Of a stretch of 64,000 bases of DNA, positions 1-8,501 are shown one piece after another. The stretch is from Clostridia bacterium (GTDB lineage Bacteria > Bacillota > Clostridia > Oscillospirales > Acutalibacteraceae): assembly GCA_017421045.1 (NCBI GenBank), contig JAFQMC010000016.1:18829-82828 (forward strand). The letters are read 5' to 3'. The position numbers and the translations under genes were made by a program. How positions within the stretch are numbered: the stretch's first letter is position 1; the number at the start of each line of letters is the position of its first letter. The notes under the pieces are model-generated. The model did not search any database. It saw only the letters and a program-made list of their open reading frames with translations, and was not told the origin of the DNA.

Positions 1-207
1 CTTGAACTCCATTAAATCCTCGGTATGAGGGAAGAAGAAGTTCTTGGGGCTTTTTACTGTATTGAGGGTGTTGAGATACTCAACTCCATCTTCGTATTTT
101 GTATACACCGCTCCTCCTGCATTGTCTGACGCAGGAATGTACAGTGTCATTGATTTACTTATTTCTCCAAAAAGGGAATCAAGTGAATAAAGTGAAATTC
201 TGCGCAT
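1..207 (-). CDS. Partial FeS/flavin oxidoreductase subunit (FlxA/FlxB- or AsrA-like), N-terminus only
   Basis: Open reading frame of 69 codons that starts with ATG at 207 and runs off the left edge of the window, so only the N-terminus is visible. The start overlaps the stop of the upstream gene (TAATG), which indicates translational coupling and membership of the same operon. The segment has a phrase resembling the N-terminal region of AsrA-like/4Fe-4S dicluster electron-transfer subunits (a run of aromatic residues before HTEDLMEFK). No cofactor motif lies in the visible part. In related Hdr-Flx clusters this position carries another FeS subunit or the FAD/NAD-binding FlxA subunit; that assignment is inference from context. 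Confidence is high that it is coding and low on which subunit it is. Confidence 0.7.
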   Translation of the reverse strand, partial: MRRISLYSLDSLFGEISKSMTLYIPASDNAGGAVYTKYEDGVEYLNTLNTVKSPKNFFFPHTEDLMEFK

Positions 208-1202
208 TACTCACTGTCCCTCCTCTCGAACACATCACAGGCCTCTAAATCGCCCAGGTCATAATCAACCAAAGGTGCTCGCATACCTACCTCGGCACCT
301 GCCTGATAGTCACCGTAGAAGGAGTTGATATCCTTGATAAACTTGCGGTTCAGAAGATGCAGAGGAATGTTCTGAGGACAGACTCTGGAACATTCGCCAC
401 AGTCTGTGCAGCGGCCTGCAACATGAAAAGCACGGATGACATGGAACATCTGCTCCTCGAAGCTGTTTGTGGGAGCTTTGCTCTCAGCGCCTGAATTGGG
501 ATTATCAAACACACACTTTTCGCAGGTGCATGCAGGACACACGTCACGGCAGGCGTTGCAACGGATGCAACGTGAAAGCTCACCCTGCCAGAATGCGAAG
601 CGCTCTTCGGAAGTCATGCTCTCGAGCTTTTCAACCTCGTCAAAGCGAGCAGAATCGATAACCTCTCCCTCATCGCCCAAAAGCTCGTCGTACGCTACGT
701 GCTTTTTGCTTTTGCAGTTGAGACAACGCTCAGAGAGCACCTCGGCATAAGGGATTTCTTTTGGATTTTCATCGTAGATGGTTGTGACCGAAAGTCCTGC
801 ACCCTTGCTCTCAGCACAGACTATACCCTCGCCTGAAACGGCTTTCACCTTGGAAATATCAACCATTCCCTCACAAGGGATGCCTACGACATAGACACTC
901 TCACGGTTGAATCTATGCTCGGTGAGAAGCTGGTTGAAGCTGTATGTATCGCAGGGTTTCAGAAAAACAAGGAGCTTGCCATCGATGTTCTTTGTCTTTG
1001 ATACTAAATATTTTGAGAAGTTGGCACCGCAGAAATCGTTCCAGACGAAATTTGCTTCGATGTCCTCGGCGGTGTTGAACACAGAGGGAGTCACATCATA
1101 GCAGAACTCACCCTGACGCCAGCCGAGAACAGCAGAAACTGTGCCGTCCTGAAGCAGAGAAACTGCTTTGCTCACAATTTGGTCACGTGTTATTTTTTGC
1201 AT
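207..1202 (-). CDS. 4Fe-4S dicluster electron-transfer subunit of the Hdr complex (FlxB/FlxC-like)
   Basis: A 331-residue cytoplasmic protein with a long N-terminal domain lacking cysteine clusters and a C-terminal half holding two [4Fe-4S] motifs: CIRCNACRDVCP followed by a CTCEKC extension, and CTDCGECSRVCP about 60 residues later. A GGAGG ribosome site 8 nt upstream supports ATG at 1202 rather than longer upstream starts. It overlaps the MvhD-like gene by 13 nt. In FlxABCD-HdrABC complexes, FeS proteins of this kind pass electrons between a pyridine-nucleotide-oxidising flavoprotein and HdrA; that role is known for the family and inferred here. It could also be named an AsrA/FrhB-type subunit; the family boundary cannot be settled by eye. 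Confidence 0.8.
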   Translation of the reverse strand: MQKITRDQIVSKAVSLLQDGTVSAVLGWRQGEFCYDVTPSVFNTAEDIEANFVWNDFCGANFSKYLVSKTKNIDGKLLVFLKPCDTYSFNQLLTEHRFNRESVYVVGIPCEGMVDISKVKAVSGEGIVCAESKGAGLSVTTIYDENPKEIPYAEVLSERCLNCKSKKHVAYDELLGDEGEVIDSARFDEVEKLESMTSEERFAFWQGELSRCIRCNACRDVCPACTCEKCVFDNPNSGAESKAPTNSFEEQMFHVIRAFHVAGRCTDCGECSRVCPQNIPLHLLNRKFIKDINSFYGDYQAGAEVGMRAPLVDYDLGDLEACDVFERRDSE

Positions 1203-1624
1203 CGCAGATCCTCCAATCTCTTGTTTTCTCCAAGGGCTGCAACGGTCTCGGCGAAGTCGTTCATTGTTGCCGCAAACTTTGCACCCTCGGCGGCAGATAC
1301 CCACTCAAGACGTGTACGCTCACGCTCAATGCCCAGATAGTCAAGCATTGAGAAAAGCAGAGCCATACGACGTCTTGTGTAGTAGTTGCCTGATGTATAG
1401 TGACAGTCGCCGGGGTGGCATCCACAGATGATTACACCGTCGGCACCGCGCTGAAAAGCACGGAGTATAAACATAGGATTAACACGGCAGGAGCAGGGCA
1501 CGCGGATAATCTTGACATCTGCAGGATAGTTCAGGCGGTTGTTTCCTGCAAGGTCAGCGCCTGCATAGGAACACCAGTTGCAGCAAAATGCAACAATAAG
1601 GGGTCTGTACTCGTTTACTTGCAT
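1190..1624 (-). CDS. MvhD/FlxD-like hydrogenase iron-sulfur subunit
   Basis: A 144-residue protein matching the MvhD delta-subunit family that docks onto HdrA. The visible signature is an N-terminal CCNWCSYAGAD, a central PCSCRVNP, and GCHPGDCHYTSGN, which together provide the [2Fe-2S]-ligating cysteines typical of the family. The start chosen is ATG at 1624, inside the last codons of hdrA (10-nt overlap). No hydrogenase or formate dehydrogenase catalytic subunit is adjacent, so its partner is probably the downstream FeS/flavoprotein subunits rather than a hydrogenase. In the family this subunit delivers electrons into the flavin bifurcation site of HdrA. Confidence 0.88.
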   Translation of the reverse strand: MQVNEYRPLIVAFCCNWCSYAGADLAGNNRLNYPADVKIIRVPCSCRVNPMFILRAFQRGADGVIICGCHPGDCHYTSGNYYTRRRMALLFSMLDYLGIERERTRLEWVSAAEGAKFAATMNDFAETVAALGENKRLEDLRCKK

Positions 1625-3609
1625 ATTGCATCCACCTCCGCGATAATCTGTGAGCTCATAAAGCCTCTTAAATCCATTGCACCCGACATGCAAGCTACCG
1701 TGCAGGCACCGCAACCCTGACAAACTGCAGGATTGACCTGTGCCACGCGACGCACAGCCACAGTGCGGTCAGGCTGAGGAAACTCTTTGTCTATATAAGT
1801 GATAGCACCATAGGGACATACTCTCTCGCAAGAGGAGCATCCGTTGCACATAAGCTCGTTGGGCGATGCTATGCAGGGGTTGCCCGTGAGCTTATCCTTC
1901 ACGAGAAGTCCTATGACCTTTGCCGCTGCGGCACTTGCCTGAGAGACTGTCTCGGGAATATCCTTGGGTCCCTGACATGTACCTGAGAGGAACACGCCTG
2001 CTGTGGGACTTTCCACAGGACGAAGCTTCGGATGTGCCTCGGTGAAGAAGTCGTTGGTATCCATGCTGGCTGTGAGCATTGTTGCAAGAGGACGGGCAGT
2101 CTTGTCTGGCTCAATAGCCGCCGCAAGCACCACCAGATCAGCATCAATATGAAGCTGTTTGTCTGCAAGCAAATCGGATGCCTGAACCTTGAGTTTGTCG
2201 CCTTCGGGAGTTATCTTGCCTACCATACCCTTGATATATCTGACACCATATTCCTCCACCGCACGACGGTAAAACTCATCGAAGTTCTTGCCCGGAGTTC
2301 TCACGTCTATGTAGAACACGTAAACCTCGGTATCGGGGTATTTATCACGCACAAGCATTGCGTGCTTTGCTGTGTACATACAGCAGATTTTGGAACAATA
2401 CTCCTTACCCTTTTCGGCACAGGCATCACAACGGGAGCCAACGCACTGAACAAAGACGATAGTGTGGGGATGCTCCAGATCGGAGGGTCTCAGAAGCTTG
2501 CCCTGTGTGGGACCTGCTGCGTTAGTGAGACGTTCAAACTCAAGAGAAGTAATAACATCCCTGGACTGATTGTATGCAAACTCATCGAACTTATCCATGC
2601 TGATGGGATTGAAGCCGGTGGCAACAACGATTGCACCGTACTTCTCCTCGATTAATTCGTCCTTCTGCTTGTAGTCGATAGCTCCTGCGGTACAAACCTT
2701 GGAGCAGATACCGCACTTGCCCGATTTCAGCATATTGCAGGCAGAGGGATCAATGGTTGCAACCTTGGGAACTGCTTGTGCAAAGGGAATGTATACAGCA
2801 CGGCGGTTGTCCATACCCAGATTGAACTCGTTGGGAATCTTCTTCATGGGACATTTCTCAACGCAGGCACCGCAACCTGTGCAGATATCCTCTTTGACGA
2901 AACGTGCTTTTTTCTTTATCTTTACGTCGAAGTTACCAACGAAGCCTCCTATCTCCTCTACTTCGCTGTAGGAGAAGATACGGATGTTCTCGTGCTGGGC
3001 AACATCAACCATCTTGGGTGTGAGAATGCAAGCGGCACAGTCAAGTGTCGGGAAAGTTTTATCAAGCTGTGCCATTTTGCCGCCGATGGTGGGATTCTTC
3101 TCCACGATATCTACAGGGAAACCTGCATCGGCAATGTCCAGAGCTGTCTGAATTCCGGCGATACCTCCGCCGATAACCAAAGCTCTCTTTGTAACAGGGG
3201 ACTCACCGGGAGTGAGAGGTGTGTTGAGGTTAACTTTTGCAACTGCTGCCTTGCCCAGGATGATAGCCTTCTCGGTGCCAGTGAGCATATCCTTATGTAC
3301 CCAGGAACACTGCTCGCGGATGTTGGCTATTTCTACCATATAGGGGTTGAGACCTGCGGCGGCTGCAGTCTTGCGGAATGTAGCCTCGTGCATGCGGGGT
3401 GAGCAGGAACAGACAACGATGCCAGTAAGGTTATGCTCCTTCACAGCATCCTTGATTATATCCTGCCCTGCCTGCGAGCACATATATTGATAGTTGGTGG
3501 AAAAAACAACACCCGGCTCACTCTTGAGAGCTTCGGACACTGCCGCAACATCAACCGTGCCTGCAATGTTGGTTCCGCACCAGCATACAAATACGCCAAT
3601 TCTCTGCAT
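1615..3609 (-). CDS. hdrA: Heterodisulfide reductase subunit A-like flavoprotein
   Basis: A 664-residue HdrA-type protein, close to the full length of the family. The N-terminal domain has the CWCGTNI motif and a VVCSCSPRMHE segment. An FAD-binding GGGIAGIQ lies near residue 147 and a cysteine pair DCAACIL near residue 190. Then come a ferredoxin-like CTGCGACVEKCP near 243, an inserted CGICSKVC cluster, and two C-terminal ferredoxin motifs (CNGCSSCERVCP and CQGCGACTVAC). HdrA carries the bifurcating FAD in methanogen and bacterial complexes. Here it sits between hdrC (14-nt gap) and the MvhD-like gene. Because the organism shows no sign of methanogenesis, the physiological disulfide or other acceptor is unknown; low-potential ferredoxin plus a second acceptor is an inference. 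Confidence 0.93.
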   Translation of the reverse strand: MQRIGVFVCWCGTNIAGTVDVAAVSEALKSEPGVVFSTNYQYMCSQAGQDIIKDAVKEHNLTGIVVCSCSPRMHEATFRKTAAAAGLNPYMVEIANIREQCSWVHKDMLTGTEKAIILGKAAVAKVNLNTPLTPGESPVTKRALVIGGGIAGIQTALDIADAGFPVDIVEKNPTIGGKMAQLDKTFPTLDCAACILTPKMVDVAQHENIRIFSYSEVEEIGGFVGNFDVKIKKKARFVKEDICTGCGACVEKCPMKKIPNEFNLGMDNRRAVYIPFAQAVPKVATIDPSACNMLKSGKCGICSKVCTAGAIDYKQKDELIEEKYGAIVVATGFNPISMDKFDEFAYNQSRDVITSLEFERLTNAAGPTQGKLLRPSDLEHPHTIVFVQCVGSRCDACAEKGKEYCSKICCMYTAKHAMLVRDKYPDTEVYVFYIDVRTPGKNFDEFYRRAVEEYGVRYIKGMVGKITPEGDKLKVQASDLLADKQLHIDADLVVLAAAIEPDKTARPLATMLTASMDTNDFFTEAHPKLRPVESPTAGVFLSGTCQGPKDIPETVSQASAAAAKVIGLLVKDKLTGNPCIASPNELMCNGCSSCERVCPYGAITYIDKEFPQPDRTVAVRRVAQVNPAVCQGCGACTVACMSGAMDLRGFMSSQIIAEVDAICK

Positions 3610-3623
3610 GTGTTTTTTCCTCC

Positions 3624-4016
3624 TTACTTAGTATATTTTCTGAACGCACTGACGATTGCCTGCTGAGGCAAATCGGGGTCGAGCATTTCGGGAATATCGT
3701 TTGCTGTCAGGTGGTTTGCACCCTGCTGTCTTATGACGGAAAGACGCACTGCCTCCACAAGCTTTGCAGGCTCTACGCCTCGGGGACACCGGTCCACGCA
3801 GGCAAAGCAACTGAGGCATTTGTAGAGGGACTCCGAACTTAGCAGAGGCTCTATGTCTCCGGACTCTACCATATAAACAAACTGGTGGGGATGATACTCC
3901 ATCTCATCGTATGCAGGGCAAGTGCCTGAACATTTACCGCAACGCATACATTTGGAGGGGTTGACTCCGCTTCTGCGGATAATTTCGGACTTCATTTTTT
4001 CGTTATCCTTATGCAT
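3624..4016 (-). CDS. hdrC: Heterodisulfide reductase subunit C-like ferredoxin protein
   Basis: A 130-residue protein with two [4Fe-4S] motifs, CMRCGKCSGTCPAYDEMEYHP near residue 23 and CLSCFACVDRCPRGV near residue 66, the pattern and length of HdrC. The LYKCLSCFACVDRCP stretch is particularly characteristic. It overlaps the end of hdrB by 8 nt and precedes hdrA by 14 nt, so the three are a translationally linked hdrBCA unit. Family role: relays electrons between the flavin of HdrA and the cysteine-rich active site of HdrB in the cytoplasm. No membrane segment is visible. Confidence 0.92.
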   Translation of the reverse strand: MHKDNEKMKSEIIRRSGVNPSKCMRCGKCSGTCPAYDEMEYHPHQFVYMVESGDIEPLLSSESLYKCLSCFACVDRCPRGVEPAKLVEAVRLSVIRQQGANHLTANDIPEMLDPDLPQQAIVSAFRKYTK

Positions 4017-4803
4017 TAGTCTCGTCCTCCTTTACACCCAGAGCCTCGGCAAGAAGCTCGGTGAAATACACGACGGGAACGGAGTTTCCATTTTTGTCAA
4101 GATTATACTTGCACAGAGGGCAGGCGGTGACGATACACTCCGCTCCGAAAGCGGTGGCATTGTCGGTGACAGCCTTGCTCTTGCTCTTTGCAAATTCGGG
4201 GTTTTCCATTGTGACGTATCCTCCGCAACATTCGTTGCGCATGGAATATGCGACAGGCTCACCGCCGAGTGCACGGATTAAGTCCTCGAAAATCTGAGGA
4301 TTTTCAGGGTCATCCATCTGCATAACGGTATTGGGACGAAGCAAAAGACAACCGTAGTATGGGGCTATCTTTCTGCCGCCGAGGGGATTTACCACTTTTT
4401 CCTTCACTTTATCAAAACCCACTACATCACGGAGAAGCTCCAGATAATGATATACCTGAGTGTCTCCTGTGTACGGAGATTCAGGTGCTATGTAGCGATT
4501 GACCTTGTCTGAAAATTCTGCGTCTGTCTGAATTGCGTGGTTGGTCTGTTTTATAACATTGTGGCAAGCTGAGCACACAGACACCAGAGGCTGATTTCTA
4601 TCCTGTGCATATTTCAGTGCACGGACAGAACTGAGCTTCGTGGCGACCTCGTCCTTGGAGGTTGTGAACACTCCGCCGCAACACTGCCAGTTTTCTATTT
4701 CCTCCAGAGTAACACCCAGCACCTCGGCACACTTGCGTGCATATGTATCGAGGATGACCGCCTTATTCTTCAGTGTACATCCGGGAAAGTAACTTACCTT
4801 CAT
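4009..4803 (-). CDS. hdrB: Heterodisulfide reductase subunit B-like (CCG-domain) protein
   Basis: A 264-residue protein with two cysteine-rich CCG domains. The first includes YFPGCTLKN at the N-terminus, WQCCGGVF near residue 40 and CSACHN near 77. The second includes NECCGGYVT near 190 and CPLCKYN near 229. These are the ligands of the non-cubane [4Fe-4S] clusters of HdrB, so the catalytic site looks intact. ATG at 4803 is chosen because the product then begins MKVSYFPGCT, as in the family. It lies only 13 bp downstream of fumarase, which ties the Hdr module to the malate/fumarate genes in one transcript. The natural substrate cannot be read from sequence. Confidence 0.92.
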   Translation of the reverse strand: MKVSYFPGCTLKNKAVILDTYARKCAEVLGVTLEEIENWQCCGGVFTTSKDEVATKLSSVRALKYAQDRNQPLVSVCSACHNVIKQTNHAIQTDAEFSDKVNRYIAPESPYTGDTQVYHYLELLRDVVGFDKVKEKVVNPLGGRKIAPYYGCLLLRPNTVMQMDDPENPQIFEDLIRALGGEPVAYSMRNECCGGYVTMENPEFAKSKSKAVTDNATAFGAECIVTACPLCKYNLDKNGNSVPVVYFTELLAEALGVKEDETNA

Positions 4804-4816
4804 GTATATTCGCTCC

Positions 4817-6193
4817 TTATACCATCTCTTCGGGATGGAATACCTCGTCGAATCTCTCGGCTGTGAGGAATCCAAGCTCTACGCAAGCCTCTTTGAGAGA
4901 GATGTTGTCTTTGTATGCCTTCTTTGCTGTTTTTGCGGCATTCTCATATCCGATGTAGGGATTGAGCGCAGTAACCAGCATCAGGGAGTTATGCAGGTTG
5001 TGGTGCATCTTTTCTTTATTTGCTGTGATGCCAACTGCACAGTTTTTATTGAATGAAAGAATCGCCTCGGAAAGCAGTCTTGCAGACTGGAGGAAGTTGT
5101 AAATGCAGACAGGCATAAACACATTCAGCTCAAAGTTGCCCTGTGATGCCGCCATACCCACTGCTACATCGTTGCCCATAACCTGAACTGCAACCATGGT
5201 CACAGCCTCACACTGAGTGGGATTGACCTTACCGGGCATAATGGAGGAACCGGGTTCGTTCTCGGGGATGAAAATTTCGCCCAGACCGTCACGGGGACCG
5301 CTTGCAAGCCAGCGGACGTCGTTTGCTATCTTCATCATATCACAAGCAAGTGCCTTGATAGCACCGTGCGCAAACACCAGCTCATCCTTGGAAGTGAGAG
5401 CGTGGAACTTGTTGCCTGCTGTAATAAAGGGTTTGTCTGTAAGTTTCTTGACGTTCTCTGCTACAAGCTCTGCAAAGCCCTTGGGGGTATTGAGACCTGT
5501 GCCGACGGCGGTGCCGCCCAGTGCCAGCTCATAGAGAGGTTTCACTGCCATACGGAGAAGCTCTACGTCTCTTTCAAGGCTTGAACGCCAACCGCTAATC
5601 TCCTGACTGAAGGTGATGGGAGTTGCGTCCTGCAGATGTGTACGACCGCTCTTGACGATACCCTCGTTGTCTTTCTCCAGACGGATAAAAGTATTGATGA
5701 GTGTCTCGGCGGCAGGAATGAGCTTGTCCTCGATTATTGACACTGCAGCGATGTGCATTGCTGTGGGGAATGTGTCGTTGGATGACTGGCTCATATTGAT
5801 GTCATCGTTGGGATGAAGAATTTTTTTGCCTGCGATTTCATTGCCTCGGTTTGCAACAACCTCGTTCATATTCATATTGGACTGTGTGCCCGAACCTGTC
5901 TGCCACACAACCAGAGGGAAATGCTCGGAGAGTTTTCCGTCTATTACTTCGTCACAAGCCTTGGTGATAGCAGAGAGTTTTTCCTCGGTCATTTTCTCAG
6001 GCTTGAGTTCGCTGTTTGTCATAGCTGCTGCCTTTTTGAGTATTCCAAAAGCGTGGATTATCTCTTCGGGCATAGTCTCAATACCTACGCCTATCTCAAA
6101 ATTTTCACTTGAACGCTGGGTCTGTGCTCCCCACAGCTTGTCTGCAGGAACCTTTACTTCGCCCATTGAATCGTGCTCTATACGGAAATCCAT
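4817..6193 (-). CDS. fumC: Class II fumarate hydratase
   Basis: A 458-residue class II fumarase that interconverts malate and fumarate. It begins with the family's [23 protein letters not shown] segment (shown in part) and carries the superfamily signature [15 protein letters not shown] in the C-terminal third; the [14 protein letters not shown] and [11 protein letters not shown] blocks are intact. This is the oxygen-stable, FeS-free class, somewhat unexpected in an anaerobe, where class I enzymes are common. It sits 42 bp downstream of the malate dehydrogenase gene and 13 bp upstream of hdrB. The arrangement suggests a malate-to-fumarate route co-expressed with the Hdr electron-transfer complex. 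Confidence 0.96.
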   Translation of the reverse strand: MDFRIEHDSMGEVKVPADKLWGAQTQRSSENFEIGVGIETMPEEIIHAFGILKKAAAMTNSELKPEKMTEEKLSAITKACDEVIDGKLSEHFPLVVWQTGSGTQSNMNMNEVVANRGNEIAGKKILHPNDDINMSQSSNDTFPTAMHIAAVSIIEDKLIPAAETLINTFIRLEKDNEGIVKSGRTHLQDATPITFSQEISGWRSSLERDVELLRMAVKPLYELALGGTAVGTGLNTPKGFAELVAENVKKLTDKPFITAGNKFHALTSKDELVFAHGAIKALACDMMKIANDVRWLASGPRDGLGEIFIPENEPGSSIMPGKVNPTQCEAVTMVAVQVMGNDVAVGMAASQGNFELNVFMPVCIYNFLQSARLLSEAILSFNKNCAVGITANKEKMHHNLHNSLMLVTALNPYIGYENAAKTAKKAYKDNISLKEACVELGFLTAERFDEVFHPEEMV

Positions 6194-6235
6194 TATCTAT
6201 CTGTCCTTTCGGTTATCATTTTTAATCTAAAAATA

Positions 6236-7180
6236 TCAGATGTTCACCTTGTTGATTACTTCTTTCAACGTGTCGGCACTTGCCTTGAGCTTTGCAACCT
6301 CTGCATCATTAAGAGGAAGCAGAACCTTGCTGTGTGCGCCGTTGTTGCCTACAACGTTGAGAAGGCTCATGCACACATCGCTGATACCGTACTCGCCATT
6401 GAGCATTGTGGAAACCGTGAGGGTGGTGTCCACACCGCTGAGGATGCATCTGCACAGGTGGCAAACAGAAACAGAAACCGCATAGAAGGTTGCACCCTTA
6501 CTGCTGATTATCTCTGCTCCTGACTTTTTAACGTACTGCTCTACTTCTTCATACTTGAGCTCGGGATATACTACGTCTGTGCGATGAACGCTCTTTCTGT
6601 ACTCTTCAATGGGAACATTCGAGATGTTACACAGTGACCAGGGAATAAATCCTGAGTTACCATGCTCTCCCAATACGTATGCATGAACATTGCGCTGATT
6701 AAGGAAATAGTATTCAGAGAGTCTGGCGCGGAGTCTGGAAGTATCAAGAATTGTACCTGAGCCGATTACTCTCTCCTGAGGAAGTCCCGAAACCTTGCAG
6801 AAAGCATATGTGAGAACATCCACGGGATTGCTGACAATTACATAGATTGCATCGGGTGCGTATCGGGTAATCTCCGGGATGATGCTCTTTGTGATGTCTA
6901 CATTTGTCTGTGCAAGATCAAGCCTTGACTGACCCGGTGCACGTGCCACACCGGAAGTGAGAACTACAATATCAGAGCCTGCAGCATCCTGATAGCTGCC
7001 TGCATATACAGTGCATGAATGACAGAAAGGTGTGCCCTGACGGATATCCATGGCCTCGCCCATTGCCTTCTCCTTGTCGATGTCGATCATGACTATCTCA
7101 GAGCAAAGGCCTGCAACAGTAAAAGTGTATGCAAGGGTAGCTCCTACATTACCTGCTCCAACGACTGTGATTTTGTTCAT
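6236..7180 (-). CDS. mdh: Malate dehydrogenase of the LDH-like family
   Basis: A 314-residue NAD-dependent 2-hydroxyacid dehydrogenase with an N-terminal Rossmann motif (VVGAGNVGAT) and a catalytic His at residue 173 in GEHGNSG. Substrate-binding Arg residues are visible at 86 (SRLDL) and 149 (LDTSRLR). At the specificity position, equivalent to residue 102 of lactate dehydrogenase, it has Arg (R80 in GVARAPGQSR) where lactate dehydrogenases have Gln. Arg here is the hallmark of malate/oxaloacetate specificity. Overall it resembles the lactate dehydrogenase branch, so automated annotation may call it ldh. The start at 7180 has an AGGAG site 8 nt upstream. It is the first gene of the Hdr operon. 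Confidence 0.85.
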   Translation of the reverse strand: MNKITVVGAGNVGATLAYTFTVAGLCSEIVMIDIDKEKAMGEAMDIRQGTPFCHSCTVYAGSYQDAAGSDIVVLTSGVARAPGQSRLDLAQTNVDITKSIIPEITRYAPDAIYVIVSNPVDVLTYAFCKVSGLPQERVIGSGTILDTSRLRARLSEYYFLNQRNVHAYVLGEHGNSGFIPWSLCNISNVPIEEYRKSVHRTDVVYPELKYEEVEQYVKKSGAEIISSKGATFYAVSVSVCHLCRCILSGVDTTLTVSTMLNGEYGISDVCMSLLNVVGNNGAHSKVLLPLNDAEVAKLKASADTLKEVINKVNI

Positions 7181-7319
7181 AATACTTCTCCTTTTAATAA
7201 AGCGATTAGGTTCTGTTTCATATGTGGATAAACCACCTTTTGTCCACAGGGAACGCGAAAATGAAAACCACTTTCTTTTGACTAAATATGCACAAATTCC
7301 CAGTGTACAAATTAACGTT

Positions 7320-7348
7320 ATTATATCATATTTACGCGAAGGGTGCAA
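7320..7348 (-). promoter_or_regulatory. Promoter of the mdh-fumC-hdrBCA operon
   Basis: On the minus strand, TTGCAC (7348-7343) and TATAAT (7325-7320) are separated by exactly 17 bp, a good sigma-A match, giving a leader of about 130 nt before mdh. Within the leader, a short inverted repeat (TGTGGA at 7223-7228, TCCACA at 7243-7248) may form a small hairpin or operator. It does not match the Rex consensus. Confidence 0.7.
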
Positions 7349-7416
7349 TAGAAAAAGGCATACTTTGTTAAAAAATAAACAACTTCGCTATATGTACTGA
7401 AATATTGTCGTTCTCG

Positions 7417-7445
7417 TTGATTTATTTTATATAATACTGTATAAT
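7417..7445 (+). promoter_or_regulatory. Promoter of sfsA
   Basis: TTGATT at 7417-7422 and TATAAT at 7440-7445 with a 17-bp spacer, on the plus strand and divergent from the mdh promoter. A second TATAAT at 7430-7435 lies 10 bp upstream with a less good -35. The mRNA leader to sfsA would be about 120 nt. Confidence 0.6.
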
Positions 7446-7573
7446 TATCCGCAAAGCCGAGCCAAAATATTTATCGTTGTTCGATATACAAAACCCGCTT
7501 TTGATATTCTTATAGGAGCGAGTGTCCCACAGAAAATTACGCAGGCAGAATTCAGCAAACGGTGAGTGGTAAT

Positions 7574-8269
7574 ATGAGGTACAATAACATAGTTGAAGGA
7601 GTCTTTCTGAGCAGACCGAACAGGTTCATTGCGAAGGTTGAAACTTCAGGCAGAGAAGAGACTGTACACGTTAAAAACACCGGCAGATGCAAAGAGCTTC
7701 TGATACCCGGATGCAGGGTGTTTCTGTCGGTTTCGGACAATCCCTTACGCAAGACAAGATACGACCTTGTTGCGGCGATTAAAAAGAGAGAGAACCTGCC
7801 GGATTTACTGATAAACCTTGACTCTCAGATTCCCAACGACGCAGCGGAAGAATGGCTGAGAGGAAGGAGTTTATTCTCCGAAGATGCCACCATACGTCGA
7901 GAGGTAAAATTCGGCGATTCCCGATTTGATTTTTACATAGAAGACAAGGGCAAAAAAATATTCTTGGAAGTCAAGGGAGTAACTCAGGAAATTGGCGGTA
8001 CCGCACTATTCCCCGATGCTCCTACTGAGCGTGGAGTCAAGCACATTGAAGAGCTGATAAAGTGCGTTGATATGGGATATGAGGCATATATCCTCTTTGT
8101 GATACAGATGAAAGGAATAGACATTCTGAGGCCCAATGATGACACCCACAGGGCTTTCGGCGATGCACTGAGAAGAGCTTCAGACAAAGGTGTCAGAATC
8201 CTTGGGATGGACTGCATAGTCACACCTGACTCTATGGTCATTGACAAAGAGATACCTGTAATACTCTAA
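7574..8269 (+). CDS. sfsA: SfsA family DNA-binding/nuclease-like protein
   Basis: A 231-residue protein matching SfsA (sugar fermentation stimulation protein) in length and content: the N-terminal OB-like part with FLSRPNRFIAKV and VKNTGRCKELL, then the nuclease-like half with RREVKFGDSRFDFYI and the conserved FLEVKGVT. The family's exact biochemical role is not settled. ATG at 7574 is preferred because GGTGAG lies 7 nt upstream; a GTG at 7562 would add four residues. It is monocistronic between its own promoter and a terminator. Confidence 0.9.
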   Translation: MRYNNIVEGVFLSRPNRFIAKVETSGREETVHVKNTGRCKELLIPGCRVFLSVSDNPLRKTRYDLVAAIKKRENLPDLLINLDSQIPNDAAEEWLRGRSLFSEDATIRREVKFGDSRFDFYIEDKGKKIFLEVKGVTQEIGGTALFPDAPTERGVKHIEELIKCVDMGYEAYILFVIQMKGIDILRPNDDTHRAFGDALRRASDKGVRILGMDCIVTPDSMVIDKEIPVIL

Positions 8270-8283
8270 AAAGCAATATATTC

Positions 8284-8328
8284 AAACAGCATCATCAGGA
8301 TTACCACATCTTTGGGATGCTGTTTTTC
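8284..8328 (+). terminator. Terminator after sfsA
   Basis: A 10-bp stem (AAACAGCATC at 8284-8293 paired with GATGCTGTTT at 8316-8325) ending in a T-run, directly downstream of the sfsA stop codon. Confidence 0.75.
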
Positions 8329-8413
8329 TTCTGATTCTTTTCTGCCAAAATCATATAATATTTGCCACATCAAGACCGTAATTTAGTGAAAACATATATA
8401 TTTATAAAACGCC

Positions 8414-8480
8414 TTGACTTTAGCGTGATATAGTGTTAAAATTGCAGACATATTATTAGATAGTATATAACTATATCTAA
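8414..8480 (+). promoter_or_regulatory. his operon promoter with palindromic operator
   Basis: TTGACT (8414-8419) and TAAAAT (8437-8442) with 17 bp between them form the promoter. Just downstream, covering the expected transcription start, is an inverted repeat with arms TTAGATA (8456-8462) and TATCTAA (8474-8480) and a nested TAGT/ACTA pair. This is a typical repressor position, and the first gene downstream encodes a TrpR-family regulator, so autoregulation is the simplest reading. The operator assignment is inference. Confidence 0.65.
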
Positions 8481-8501
8481 GTTTGAAAGGAACGGCTGAA
8501 T

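Noticed and set aside
7223-7248. Rex redox-repressor site in the mdh leader
   Set aside because: The inverted repeat is TGTGGA/TCCACA, not the TTGTGAA-N4-TTCACAA form, and lies well downstream of the start site; kept only as a small hairpin.
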